Shown piece after piece: positions 8,042 to 15,877 of a stretch of 49,700 bases of DNA (the first letter of the stretch is position 1; each line of letters starts with the position of its first letter). The translations under genes and the position numbers were made by a program. The notes beneath the pieces were generated by a model that searched no databases, was not told the DNA's origin, and saw only the letters and a program-made list of their open reading frames with translations. Source of the DNA: an uncultured Veillonella sp. (lineage in GTDB: Bacteria > Bacillota > Negativicutes > Veillonellales > Veillonellaceae); NCBI GenBank assembly GCA_900549805.1, contig URPV01000004.1, forward strand, positions 1 to 49,700, written 5' to 3'.

Positions 8042-8698
8042 TTATTTGCCTCGAGATACAGAAGCGTAGTTTTTAATGATGACAATTGGCGTCATTTGGC
8101 TATCATTACCAAATGGATTGTCGATTAAGATTTTTGCGATTTCTTTTGGTTTCATTCCCTTGGATTTACCCAAGATAGCCGCCCGTTTAAGATCGTTAAC
8201 ATCGGCCACGACAGCTCCATAAGCCCCGGTCCGTTGGGCAATTTTTTCTGCCACCTTATCCGGTTTTTGTGGACCGTAAACGATGTGCTTATCATAAGGA
8301 GGCATAGTCCCTGTAACGTCATCAGCTAGAGAGGCTTGACGGGCCATAGCATAGAACACACCAGCCTTACGGAGGAAGACCTTGGCAAAGGCCCCACAAA
8401 TGAAAGCCCAGAGAACCTTCCAACGGCCTTCTAATTCCATAGCCGCTTGCATACCATAAATAGACGCCATGGACCCCTCCTTATCGATAAAGCGGTTGAT
8501 AAGGCGTGCTTGCCAGGATGGGCGAAGTTCTTCTGGTCGTGTCACAGCCCCTTGGGTAATAGCCACAACGGATTCCGCAACGCAGACAATATCTTCCGGA
8601 CCAATATCTTGGCCAGCGTATTGAAGAATGGCTTCTACGATGTCATCGCTTTCCGTCAAAATGCGTGTATGTACAGGCAATAATTGCAATTCAGACAT
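8042..8698 (-). CDS. CofE-like (F420-0:gamma-glutamyl ligase family) protein
   Basis: A 218-residue protein resembling the coenzyme F420-0:L-glutamate ligase family. The cues are an N-terminal PVHTRILTESDDI, an ESVVAITQGAV segment like the nucleotide-binding strand of CofE, the GAYGAVVADVNDLKRAAILG block and a C-terminal DNPFGNDSQMTPIVII. I recognise the family by pattern; similarity to canonical CofE is moderate. F420 is not known as a general cofactor of Negativicutes and no other F420 gene is present, so a different acceptor is likely. It lies 12 bp downstream of a membrane-anchored protein gene and ends at a strong terminator, so the two form an operon. ATG follows AGGAGG. Confidence 0.65.
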   Translation of the reverse strand: MSELQLLPVHTRILTESDDIVEAILQYAGQDIGPEDIVCVAESVVAITQGAVTRPEELRPSWQARLINRFIDKEGSMASIYGMQAAMELEGRWKVLWAFICGAFAKVFLRKAGVFYAMARQASLADDVTGTMPPYDKHIVYGPQKPDKVAEKIAQRTGAYGAVVADVNDLKRAAILGKSKGMKPKEIAKILIDNPFGNDSQMTPIVIIKNYASVSRGK

Positions 8699-8710
8699 GG
8701 GCTTGACCTC

Positions 8711-9253
8711 CTAACCTTGATAAGCTTTCATAATTTCATCGTGAGTCAGACGAATACGTTGTTTTGTAATGCGATAGTCCGTACGACCTACGACTTGGTA
8801 GTAGATATCGATATTGAAATCAGGAATATCTTGAATATCGCGATCGATATTGCCGGATTTACCAGTCAAAATCAAGCGCATACGAGCCGTACCACCCTTA
8901 CCAGGCTTAACAATCCAGGATTCGAAATAACCATCATGACGTTCCCCGCGTTCCACGTGAGTTGTCCAGGTTTCAACCTTACAGTCATCAAATTGTTCTT
9001 GTGGCAAGAGGTGACGTGGGAAGAGATCCATAATTGTCCCGTATTGTTTACCAGAATTACCAAAAGGAATATCTAGCACAAATGTGGCAGACGAAAAATC
9101 CTTGGATTCTAATTTGAGTTCACTTCTTCGTTTGGTAATCAGCTTTACATTTTCATTACCTTGTCGCCATACAAAGAGACGGAACAAGAGGTATAAAATT
9201 GCGATGATGACGATAATGGCCACAATCACATTGATCAACGTGTAGATCATCAT
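8711..9253 (-). CDS. Membrane-anchored protein of unknown function, partner of the CofE-like gene
   Basis: About 180 residues. Residues 1-28 form one hydrophobic helix (MMIYTLINVIVAIIVIIAIL and on), followed by basic residues (WRQGNENVKLITKRR), which predicts an N-terminal anchor with a cytoplasmic soluble domain. The soluble part looks beta-rich and has no motif I recognise. A GTG at 9262 sits directly on the ribosome site; the ATG at 9253, eight bases after AGAGGAG, is preferred. The tight 12-bp spacing to the CofE-like gene suggests a shared role at the membrane. Confidence 0.75.
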   Translation of the reverse strand: MMIYTLINVIVAIIVIIAILYLLFRLFVWRQGNENVKLITKRRSELKLESKDFSSATFVLDIPFGNSGKQYGTIMDLFPRHLLPQEQFDDCKVETWTTHVERGERHDGYFESWIVKPGKGGTARMRLILTGKSGNIDRDIQDIPDFNIDIYYQVVGRTDYRITKQRIRLTHDEIMKAYQG

Positions 9254-9370
9254 ATATGCCACTCCTCTACAGGTGAATTTTACAATACTACTTATACCAT
9301 ACTACATTTCGCACTTAGATTCTATCTCTAATTCATAGTAATGTACTAGCATTAAATAATTTTTAGAAAG

Positions 9371-10192
9371 CTAAGTCAGGTGACAAGGCTCTATATCTAT
9401 AGATTCTTCATCGATGAAATTAGCAGCCAAGCGCTTAGCTAAGTCGATGTCCTTGGTAAAGCGGAGCTTAACTGACCCCCTACCCTCACGGTTATTGACA
9501 ATTTCTTGGTCCCGTAAGACACGCCCCACCAATTCTGCTGTTTCATAGGCTGGATCGATATAGCGAATCGAATCCCCCGTAATCTTTTCCAATTCCTTCT
9601 TAACAAAAGGGTAGTGGGTACAACCTAGGACAACCGTATCAATATGACGGTCCTGAATAGGTGCTAAGTAGGATCGAATAGCTCTTTCTAAAATAGGGCC
9701 TTGAATATGACCAGTCTCAATGAGACCCGCAAGTTCAGGGCAGGGTTGTTCCCAAACCTTAAGTTGTGGTTCAATTTCTAAGGCCACATACTTATGGACA
9801 TGACTAGCTACGGTTGCAGCAGTAGCCATAATACCAATGGTATGAGCCTTAGACATGAGGATGGCCGTCTTAACCCCCTGGCATACGCCTACAACAGGTA
9901 CCTCTACCCGTTCACGGATCTCGTCCAAGGCTACAACGGTGAAGGTATTGCAGGCTACCACCATCATCTTAACGGGTACCTGGCTGAGGGTATCCGCAAT
10001 ATGGCAAGCAATATCAATAATCTCTTCGTGGGACTTATTCCCCACAGGATTATTAGCATTGTCTCCTATATAGACAAAATCTTCCCGTGGGAAGGTCTCG
10101 CGGAGAACTTTCAAGACCGACAGGCCCCCTACACCAGAATCAAAGACCCCAATAGGTTGACGGCGTAGGTCTTCCTTATTTACATCCATCAT
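9371..10192 (-). CDS. murI: Glutamate racemase
   Basis: Interconverts L- and D-glutamate, supplying D-Glu for peptidoglycan. The 273-residue protein has PIGVFDSGVGGLSVL, YIGDNANNPVG (the family usually has DxxxxPYG), the first catalytic cysteine in VVACNTFTV and the second in VLGCTHYPF. The start overlaps the thioesterase stop (ATGA), seven bases after an AGGAGG that lies inside the upstream gene. It is the second gene of a two-gene operon driven by the promoter at 10633-10661. No hairpin terminator is visible before the next gene. Confidence 0.95.
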   Translation of the reverse strand: MMDVNKEDLRRQPIGVFDSGVGGLSVLKVLRETFPREDFVYIGDNANNPVGNKSHEEIIDIACHIADTLSQVPVKMMVVACNTFTVVALDEIRERVEVPVVGVCQGVKTAILMSKAHTIGIMATAATVASHVHKYVALEIEPQLKVWEQPCPELAGLIETGHIQGPILERAIRSYLAPIQDRHIDTVVLGCTHYPFVKKELEKITGDSIRYIDPAYETAELVGRVLRDQEIVNNREGRGSVKLRFTKDIDLAKRLAANFIDEESIDIEPCHLT

Positions 10193-10602
10193 TCCATAAC
10201 CTCCTGGGCCCCCTTGAGGGGGAGGAAGTATTTATCCTCTAAGCGAACCACCTTATTGGTAGTTTTAGAGGTAAAGGCATTTTTTGTCTCCCCTGTGGCC
10301 AAGAGGGTATTATCAGAGTCCCTGTACATCTTGTAAGAAAAGACCATTTGGGCTCGGGTCATCTTGGTCAAGTATGTATCAATCCGAATGGTATCGTCAT
10401 ACTTGGCAGGCTCTTTATAGTCACAGTGGACATGGGCAATAGGAAAGACGATATCTTCGTCCATCATATCCCATAGATTGACGCCTAAATGGCGTAAATA
10501 TTCTACACGGGCGAGTTCAAACCAACGGAAATGATTGGAATGGTGAGCAATGCCCATCATATCCGTTTCGTAAAACCGCACCTTTAATTTAACACTATAC
10601 AT
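10189..10602 (-). CDS. Acyl-CoA thioesterase (YbgC/4HBT hotdog family)
   Basis: A 137-residue single hotdog-domain protein. The 4HBT signature is clear: VRFYETDMMGIAHHSNHFRWFE, where Asp14 and the following GIAHHSNH form the active-site loop. It would hydrolyse an acyl-CoA thioester; chain length cannot be predicted. It precedes murI with a 4-bp stop/start overlap. The link to murI may be for expression rather than a shared pathway. Confidence 0.88.
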   Translation of the reverse strand: MYSVKLKVRFYETDMMGIAHHSNHFRWFELARVEYLRHLGVNLWDMMDEDIVFPIAHVHCDYKEPAKYDDTIRIDTYLTKMTRAQMVFSYKMYRDSDNTLLATGETKNAFTSKTTNKVVRLEDKYFLPLKGAQEVME

Positions 10603-10632
10603 TCTTATATCCTCTTGAGAATCACAGAGTTT

Positions 10633-10661
10633 ATTCTATTCTCATGGGCTGAGACTGTCAA
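10633..10661 (-). promoter_or_regulatory. Sigma-70 promoter of the thioesterase-murI operon
   Basis: Minus-strand consensus TTGACA (10656-10661), a 17-bp spacer, and TAGAAT (10633-10638, 5 of 6). It lies just downstream of the YkvA terminator and about 30 bp upstream of the thioesterase ATG. It is the best promoter match in the window. Confidence 0.8.
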
Positions 10662-10680
10662 TAAAATCACATAGTTATAA

Positions 10681-10705
10681 AAAACGGAGGCGAGGCCTCC
10701 GTTTT
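10681..10705 (-). terminator. Intrinsic terminator of the YkvA gene
   Basis: AAAACGGAGGC/GCCTCCGTTTT stem with a very short loop, directly at the stop of the YkvA gene. It separates this transcript from the thioesterase-murI operon. Confidence 0.82.
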
Positions 10706-11056
10706 CTAATCCATATTTTCTTTTCCGAAGGGAAGGAACTTTTTCGCCTTGTCCTTATGGATATCCTTTACGTACTTGTTGGCCACCTTAAAGGCTAAGC
10801 CTAACACTGCCATGTCATCTAACCACCCGAGACCTGCGATGGTATCAGGCAAAATATCAATGGGTGCCATAAGGTAACCCAAGGCCCCTGCGATAATCAC
10901 CTTCACGTATTTTGGTGTATCAGGATCCCGCAAACAGTAAAAGAGGATGAGGGCCCGACGCATGAAGACAAACTTGCCAGATAGATTAGACGCAAAGGAT
11001 AAGAACTTACGGTTAGAGAAGAACTTCCCATACTTGATTAGACTTGTTAATTTCAT
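10706..11056 (-). CDS. YkvA/DUF1232 small membrane protein
   Basis: A 116-residue protein with the DUF1232 signature: YVKVIIAGALGYLMAPIDILPD followed by GLGWLDDMAVL. The central hydrophobic stretch (about residues 50-85) suggests one or two membrane segments. The molecular role of the family is not established. It starts 8 bp after the Ala-rich protein gene, so the two are probably co-transcribed. Confidence 0.85.
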   Translation of the reverse strand: MKLTSLIKYGKFFSNRKFLSFASNLSGKFVFMRRALILFYCLRDPDTPKYVKVIIAGALGYLMAPIDILPDTIAGLGWLDDMAVLGLAFKVANKYVKDIHKDKAKKFLPFGKENMD

Positions 11057-11064
11057 AGGATCAC

Positions 11065-11982
11065 CTATTTACCAAGTTTGTTAGCCACTTGTTCCTTCAC
11101 TTGTTGAGCTGTTACCTTCGCCATATCCTTAGCCAGGCCAGCTGTCGCTTGCGCTGTTGCGACACCGTCTTTAATAGATTCTTTCACATCAGCAGCCTTA
11201 GCTTGTGCTTTTTCCACCGCATCAGAGAGAGCTTCTTTTGTATCGTTAGCCTTGGTAGACACAGTAGCATAGGCTTCACTAGCCTTATCACTTGCAATAG
11301 CAGCTGCATCACCGACTGCATTACTAGCCTTGTCTACGGCAGAGGATACCCGATCAGTTACTTGCGATACGGCTTGAGCCGCCTTATCATGAACGACATA
11401 CTTAGTTTCCTTATCCCATTTTTCTACAGCAGGGGAGACTTTTTTATCGTATTGATCTTTGAGTTTATCCGCATACCAGTTAGCTTCATTTTCCATACCA
11501 TCCCAAAGGTCCTTACCCCCTTGAGGCAAGTTTTGATAGCCTGCAGCGGCAAAGGAAGCAGCCAAGGCCTTTCCTTCTTCCATCCAGGAATCCAACATAG
11601 GTTTATAACGGCTGATATCAGCAGGCATGCCGTCTTCGATCCACATGTTAGCAGCTTTACCAATAGCAAAAGTAAGACCTACAGCCACAGGAACACGAAC
11701 TGCTTGAATTGGCACTAAGAGGGATACCGCTGCCGTAGTAACTGCTGTAGCAAGACCAGCTACAAAACCAGTAATAGCACCGGTTTTAAGATCTACCTCG
11801 TGAACTTGTGCAAGGCGAGTTACCATATAGGCCGCATTACCCAAGAGGGCTACTGTGGAGAAGCGAGGTGCCAAAGCTAAGGCAGCAGCGCGACCAGCCC
11901 CCCAAACGATATATTGGTCAGCCCGGTAACCCTTATCTTGAGCACCTGGCATCATAGATGTAAATGTGTATTGATCAGCCAT
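11065..11982 (-). CDS. Ala-rich protein with hydrophobic core and helical (apolipoprotein/LEA-like) repeats
   Basis: A 305-residue protein without a signal peptide. Residues about 65-110 are strongly hydrophobic (TGFVAGLATAVTTAAVSLL, then VRVPVAVGLTFAIG), suggesting one or two membrane helices. From about 175 to the end it is almost all A, K, D, S, V and T, with 11-residue-like periodic units (AVDKASNAVGDAAAIASDKA, KANDTKEALSDAVEKAQAKA), as in LEA proteins and apolipoprotein-like amphipathic helices. Such tails often lie along membranes or form coiled coils. No enzymatic motif is visible and I do not recognise a named family. A promoter may lie at 12032-12060. It precedes the YkvA gene. Confidence 0.75.
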   Translation of the reverse strand: MADQYTFTSMMPGAQDKGYRADQYIVWGAGRAAALALAPRFSTVALLGNAAYMVTRLAQVHEVDLKTGAITGFVAGLATAVTTAAVSLLVPIQAVRVPVAVGLTFAIGKAANMWIEDGMPADISRYKPMLDSWMEEGKALAASFAAAGYQNLPQGGKDLWDGMENEANWYADKLKDQYDKKVSPAVEKWDKETKYVVHDKAAQAVSQVTDRVSSAVDKASNAVGDAAAIASDKASEAYATVSTKANDTKEALSDAVEKAQAKAADVKESIKDGVATAQATAGLAKDMAKVTAQQVKEQVANKLGK

Positions 11983-12031
11983 AGGAACCTCCTAAGAATA
12001 TTCATAACGAACCTAATAGGGCTATAGTTCT

Positions 12032-12060
12032 ATTATATAAAGCTTTAAGCCAAATGTGTA
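12032..12060 (-). promoter_or_regulatory. Candidate promoter for the Ala-rich protein gene
   Basis: Minus-strand TACACA (12055-12060), 17-bp spacer, and perfect TATAAT (12032-12037), about 50 bp before the ATG at 11982. The -35 match is only 4 of 6. Confidence 0.5.
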
Positions 12061-12116
12061 TAAAATCTTTGTTATATATACATAAAGAAGTGTCTTATCC
12101 TAAGCCACCTCTAAGT

Positions 12117-12884
12117 CTACCAAGAGGTAAGGCCCCCATCGACGGTCCAAGCAGCCCCTGTTACAAAGGAGGCTTTATCGCTAATCAAAAAAGCGATGAC
12201 CTCCCCCACTTCATCAGGTAAACCAATGCGGCCCAAGGGATAGTGCTCGCCCATCTCACGTTTAGCTTGCTCTGCATCTTGGTTGCCCCGAGCAATTTGC
12301 TTATCCAAGAGGGATGTATCCACATCTCCTGGACAGACACAGTTGACCCGCACCTTATAAGGAGCCATTTCTAGGGCTAATGACTTGGTAAAGGAGACGA
12401 TAGCCCCCTTGGAAGCCCCATAGGTAGAGCAGGCCACATTCCCTTGCAGGCCCGCATCCGAAGAGACGGTCACGATAGACCCCCGGGACTGACGTAAATA
12501 AGACAGGGCTGCTTGGCAGAGAAAGACTGTTCCCTTGACGTTGGTTCCAAACATCTCGTCAAAAGAAGCTTCCGTCACATCCGCTAAAAGTGTTTCCTCG
12601 TAGTAGCCCGCCGCTGTAACTAAAGCCGTAATGGGACCAAAGCGGTCCACGGTCTCTTTCACAATCCGCTGGCAGTCAGAGACCTTAGACACGTCTCCTG
12701 CGACAAAACGAACCTTGGATGAAATGCGGCGCAGTTTAACCAGGGCTTTTTCACCATGCATTTCACGGCGGCCATTGATGACCACAGACCAGCCTCGACG
12801 CAATAAAATTTCAGCTGTTGCATACCCAATTCCAGAGGTCCCCCCCGAGATTAGGGCTACTTGATTTTCAATGTTATAGGGCAT
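12117..12884 (-). CDS. Short-chain dehydrogenase/reductase (FabG-like)
   Basis: A 255-residue classical SDR. The nucleotide loop SGGTSGIG (13-20, with S in place of the usual T) and Arg38-Arg39 after strand 2 suggest NADP(H). The NAG-type motif reads AAGYY (91-95), and catalytic Ser141, Tyr155 and Lys159 (STYGASKG) are present. PGDVDT and the C-terminal VDGGLTSW are typical. Substrate could be an acyl-ACP or another alcohol/ketone; no fatty-acid genes are adjacent, so FabG itself is not certain. It appears monocistronic. Confidence 0.88.
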   Translation of the reverse strand: MPYNIENQVALISGGTSGIGYATAEILLRRGWSVVINGRREMHGEKALVKLRRISSKVRFVAGDVSKVSDCQRIVKETVDRFGPITALVTAAGYYEETLLADVTEASFDEMFGTNVKGTVFLCQAALSYLRQSRGSIVTVSSDAGLQGNVACSTYGASKGAIVSFTKSLALEMAPYKVRVNCVCPGDVDTSLLDKQIARGNQDAEQAKREMGEHYPLGRIGLPDEVGEVIAFLISDKASFVTGAAWTVDGGLTSW

Positions 12885-12990
12885 AGTTTAATCCTCATCC
12901 ACCTCAAGCAAAAAGAGCCGAGGTCTCTACTTAGAGAGCTTTCACAATACACAAACAGGGAAAGAGAAATAGATATCTTCATTATAAAAG

Positions 12991-13022
12991 AAAGGCTCCT
13001 CATAGAAAAGTGAGGAGCCAAC
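12991..13022 (-). terminator. Intrinsic terminator of the metN-metI-yerC-TSUP unit
   Basis: GGCTCCTCA (12994-13002) and TGAGGAGCC (13011-13019) form a 9-bp stem, followed on the minus strand by TTTCTTTTAT. It lies directly after the TSUP stop codon. Confidence 0.85.
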
Positions 13023-13024
13023 TT

Positions 13025-13810
13025 TTATAAAATTGTGGATACGTAGTCCCAAATAAGTTTAATCAGCATAACTGAGGTAACTACAATAAAGACCGCCCGG
13101 ACAAAGCCAGAGCCCTTCAAAATAGCCAAACGAGCCCCCATGGAGGCGCCGATAATTTGTCCCACAGCACAGGATAGGCCAAAGAAAAAATTGACATAGC
13201 CCATAGCGATGAAGACTAGTAGGGAGGCCAAGTTAGAAGTAAAATTCATGACCTTAGCATTACCAGAGGCATGAACAAAGTCAAAGCCCGTGTAGATAAA
13301 GCCCATAATGAAGAAGGTCCCTACCCCAGGGCCTATGAAACCATCGTAGAAGCCTAGACAGAGGACCATGCCCATACAGGCATAGAGGGCCTTGCCCACT
13401 ACTGCAGTCTTGCGGTTTACCTCCCCCCATGATTTCTTGGTCAATACATAGGTCATAACGCCTATGAGTAGGATGATTAGGAGGGGTTTTACATAGAGAG
13501 GCGGCAGGGATATGACACAGAAGGTCCCCAGCATAGAGCCCACAAAAACGAAGGGTAGCAGTTTCTTGACAAATGGAAAATCCACCATGCCATTACGGAT
13601 AAAGGTGATAGATGCCGTTGCAGCCCCAAAGATAGAGGAGCACTTATTGGTCCCTAGAGCCATAGCCGGTGGTAGGTTGGTCAGGAGAAAGGCCGGCACG
13701 GACACCAAACCGCCACCGCCAACGATAGAATCCACAAATCCTGCAAAGGCCCCTGCAATGAGGAGTAAGAGGGCTACCGAGTAGTCGGGCCCTAATCCCA
13801 ATATATCCAT
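13025..13810 (-). CDS. TSUP/TauE-SafE family membrane transporter
   Basis: A 261-residue protein with about eight hydrophobic segments. The first repeat carries GAFAGFVDSIVGGGGLVSVPA and LGTNKCSSIFGA, the second YDGFIGPGVGTFFIMG and ASGNAKVMNFTSN; this pair of half-repeats is diagnostic of the TSUP family. Members export sulfite, sulfoacetate or other organosulfur anions. Its place downstream of metN, metI and yerC suggests a sulfur-related substrate, but that is inference. It is 13 bp after yerC and ends at a strong terminator. Confidence 0.88.
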   Translation of the reverse strand: MDILGLGPDYSVALLLLIAGAFAGFVDSIVGGGGLVSVPAFLLTNLPPAMALGTNKCSSIFGAATASITFIRNGMVDFPFVKKLLPFVFVGSMLGTFCVISLPPLYVKPLLIILLIGVMTYVLTKKSWGEVNRKTAVVGKALYACMGMVLCLGFYDGFIGPGVGTFFIMGFIYTGFDFVHASGNAKVMNFTSNLASLLVFIAMGYVNFFFGLSCAVGQIIGASMGARLAILKGSGFVRAVFIVVTSVMLIKLIWDYVSTIL

Positions 13811-13823
13811 AACAAACCCTTCC

Positions 13824-14126
13824 TTAGACCTTATGCTTGGCCTCTAAGCAATCCAACACCCGGTTATAACCATCAGCCCCATAGACTAGGGATCGCTTAA
13901 CCCGGGATACAGTGGCCGTAGAGGCCCCCGTCTTTTCTACGATGGTCTCGTAAGAGTCCCCAGCTCGCAACAACTTAGCCACTTGCAAGCGTTGGGCCAA
14001 AGATTGAATTTCCTTGATGGTGCACAGGTCTTCAAAGAAGGCATAGCAATCATCTATGGTTTCCATGGTCAAGATTGCCTCAAAGAGTTCGTCATGATCT
14101 TGGGACCGTAACTTTTCGTTAACCAT
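13824..14126 (-). CDS. yerC: YerC/YecD-type TrpR-family DNA-binding protein
   Basis: A 100-residue protein of the TrpR-like YerC/YecD family. The helix-turn-helix core is AQRLQVAKLLRAGDSYETI followed by TGASTATVSRVKRSL, the pattern of TrpR superfamily proteins. The ligand and targets of YerC are not generally known. It lies 8 bp after metI and 13 bp before the TSUP gene, so it is inside the methionine-transporter transcript and might regulate it; nothing in the sequence proves that. Confidence 0.9.
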   Translation of the reverse strand: MVNEKLRSQDHDELFEAILTMETIDDCYAFFEDLCTIKEIQSLAQRLQVAKLLRAGDSYETIVEKTGASTATVSRVKRSLVYGADGYNRVLDCLEAKHKV

Positions 14127-14134
14127 AAGAACCT

Positions 14135-14788
14135 CTATTTATGATTGAGACGACGGGAAATGGTGTCACCAATCATTTGGCATACTTGAACCATTACAAT
14201 AAGGATGATGATAGTAGCAATCATCACATCCCCTTGGAAGCGTTGGTAACCGTAGCGAATAGCAATGTCACCAAGACCACCCCCACCGATAGCACCAGCC
14301 ATAGCGGAGTAGGAAATGAGGTTAACTACCAATACCGTTACATTATCTACAATGTTAGATTTAGATTCAGGAAGGAGAACCTTCTTAATAATTTGGAAGG
14401 GAGAAGCACCCATAGTTTGAGCTGCTTCGATAACACCAAAATTAACTTCCTTGATGGACGTCTCTACCAAACGAGCCAAGAACGGAATGGCGGACAAGGT
14501 TAAAGGTACACAAGCCGCTGTAGTCCCAATGGAGGTGCCTACCACCATGCGGGTAAATGGAATGATGGCAACCATCAAGATGATGAATGGGATGGAACGA
14601 CCCGCATTGACGATGGCACCCAAGATGGTATTGATGAATTTATTAGCCAGGATATGGCCCTTAGAGGTCACCACCAAGATAACCCCCAAAGGGATACCGA
14701 TAATCATGGAAGCAATCGTAGAAATGACCGTCATTTGTAGGGTTTCGCCGACACCCTGAATCAAGAGATTAATGATTTGTTGGGACAT
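14135..14788 (-). CDS. metI: Methionine ABC transporter permease
   Basis: A 217-residue inner-membrane permease with five or six hydrophobic segments. The ABC permease coupling motif is EAAQTMGASPFQIIKKVLLPES, and AMAGAIGGGGLGDIAIRYGYQRF is characteristic of MetI. It would import D/L-methionine with the MetN ATPase and a MetQ lipoprotein. It overlaps the end of metN by 20 bp. The matching metQ genes are not adjacent but lie about 10 kb away (25392-27111). Confidence 0.95.
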   Translation of the reverse strand: MSQQIINLLIQGVGETLQMTVISTIASMIIGIPLGVILVVTSKGHILANKFINTILGAIVNAGRSIPFIILMVAIIPFTRMVVGTSIGTTAACVPLTLSAIPFLARLVETSIKEVNFGVIEAAQTMGASPFQIIKKVLLPESKSNIVDNVTVLVVNLISYSAMAGAIGGGGLGDIAIRYGYQRFQGDVMIATIIILIVMVQVCQMIGDTISRRLNHK

Positions 14789-15815
14789 AACCGATCACCT
14801 CACTTCCAATTGGTAATTCCTTAATGTAATCAAGCCCTTCTTGTGCCTTAGACCGTTCGCCTTCGAGGACGATGATGAGGCGACCTACGGATGTATCTTG
14901 GATATAGTCAATCCCGCCAAAGAGGATGGATACATCTAGGCCAAAGCGTTTAACCAAACCCGCTACCACTGGTTCATCTGTAGCATTGCCAGTGAATTTG
15001 AGGCGGACTACAGGCGCTGTTCCCTCTGCCCAAGTATCTTGCATATTGAGGTGGGCCAAGGCTTCTTTTGGAAGGTCTTCTTTAACCACCGAGCCGATAA
15101 ATTCTCGGGTTGTCTTTTCGCGAGGATTGGTGAATACATCCACTACAGTCCCCTCTTCTAAGATATATCCCCCTTCAATCACCGCTACATGGTCACAAAT
15201 TTCACGAATTACCTGCATTTCATGGGTAATCATGATAATGGTCAAGTTCATCTTGCGGTTGATGTCCTTCAAGAGGTCCAAAATGTCTTGGGTCGTAGTT
15301 GGGTCCAAGGCAGACGTTGCTTCATCACAGAGGAGAACCTTAGGATCAGAAGCTAAGGCGCGAGCAATCCCTACCCGTTGCTTTTGCCCACCAGACAATT
15401 GGGATGGATAGTTATCCATCCGGTCGGTTAACTTAACGATATCGAGGATAGGCATAACCCGTTCCTTGATTTGGCTCTTAGATAGGCCTTGAAGTTCCAA
15501 CGGAAAGGCTACATTTTCGTAAACCGTCCGAGACGACAAGAGGTTGAAGTGTTGGAAAATCATACCAATGGACTTGCGAGCCTTTCGCAATTCCGTTTCG
15601 GACAAGGACACCAAGTCAGTGCCATCGACGATAACCGCACCAGATGTAGGTCGTTCCAACATGTTGATGCAGCGAATGAGTGTAGACTTACCGGCACCGG
15701 AATGACCGATGATACCGTAAATCTCCCCTTCCTTAATGGAAAGGTTAATATCTTTCAGCGCCTCTACGCGGTTTTTCCCTTCGTAGACCTTGCTGATATG
15801 TTGCAATTGAATCAC
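14769..15815 (-). CDS. metN: Methionine ABC transporter ATP-binding protein
   Basis: A 348-residue ATPase. Walker A is GHSGAGKST (37-45), the signature LSGGQKQR precedes Walker B (VLLCDEATSALD), and the H-loop is ITHEM. The last 80 residues form the NIL/ACT-like domain that senses intracellular methionine in MetN. Start is GTG, seven bases after AAAGGG. It opens metN-metI-yerC-TSUP. Only 53 bp separate it from the acyltransferase stop; these contain two small inverted repeats (15825-15852 and 15863-15877) but no SAM riboswitch or T-box that I can see. Confidence 0.96.
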   Translation of the reverse strand: MIQLQHISKVYEGKNRVEALKDINLSIKEGEIYGIIGHSGAGKSTLIRCINMLERPTSGAVIVDGTDLVSLSETELRKARKSIGMIFQHFNLLSSRTVYENVAFPLELQGLSKSQIKERVMPILDIVKLTDRMDNYPSQLSGGQKQRVGIARALASDPKVLLCDEATSALDPTTTQDILDLLKDINRKMNLTIIMITHEMQVIREICDHVAVIEGGYILEEGTVVDVFTNPREKTTREFIGSVVKEDLPKEALAHLNMQDTWAEGTAPVVRLKFTGNATDEPVVAGLVKRFGLDVSILFGGIDYIQDTSVGRLIIVLEGERSKAQEGLDYIKELPIGSEVIGYVPTNH

Positions 15816-15824
15816 GATAGATCC

Positions 15825-15877
15825 CTTTCATAACCATCACTCTCTGTGAAAGTGACAAACTGGGTCAATTAATGACC
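15825..15877. repeat. Two inverted repeats in the acyltransferase-metN gap
   Basis: CTTTCA (15825-15830) pairs with TGAAAG (15847-15852), and GGTCA (15863-15867) pairs with TGACC (15873-15877) around ATTAA. The second covers the acyltransferase stop codon. They may be an operator or a weak terminator ahead of metN. Confidence 0.35.

Noticed and set aside
11089..11718. 209-residue plus-strand frame opposite the Ala-rich protein gene
   Set aside because: It arises from the skewed codon use of the Ala/Lys/Asp repeats on the other strand; no start signals or family match.
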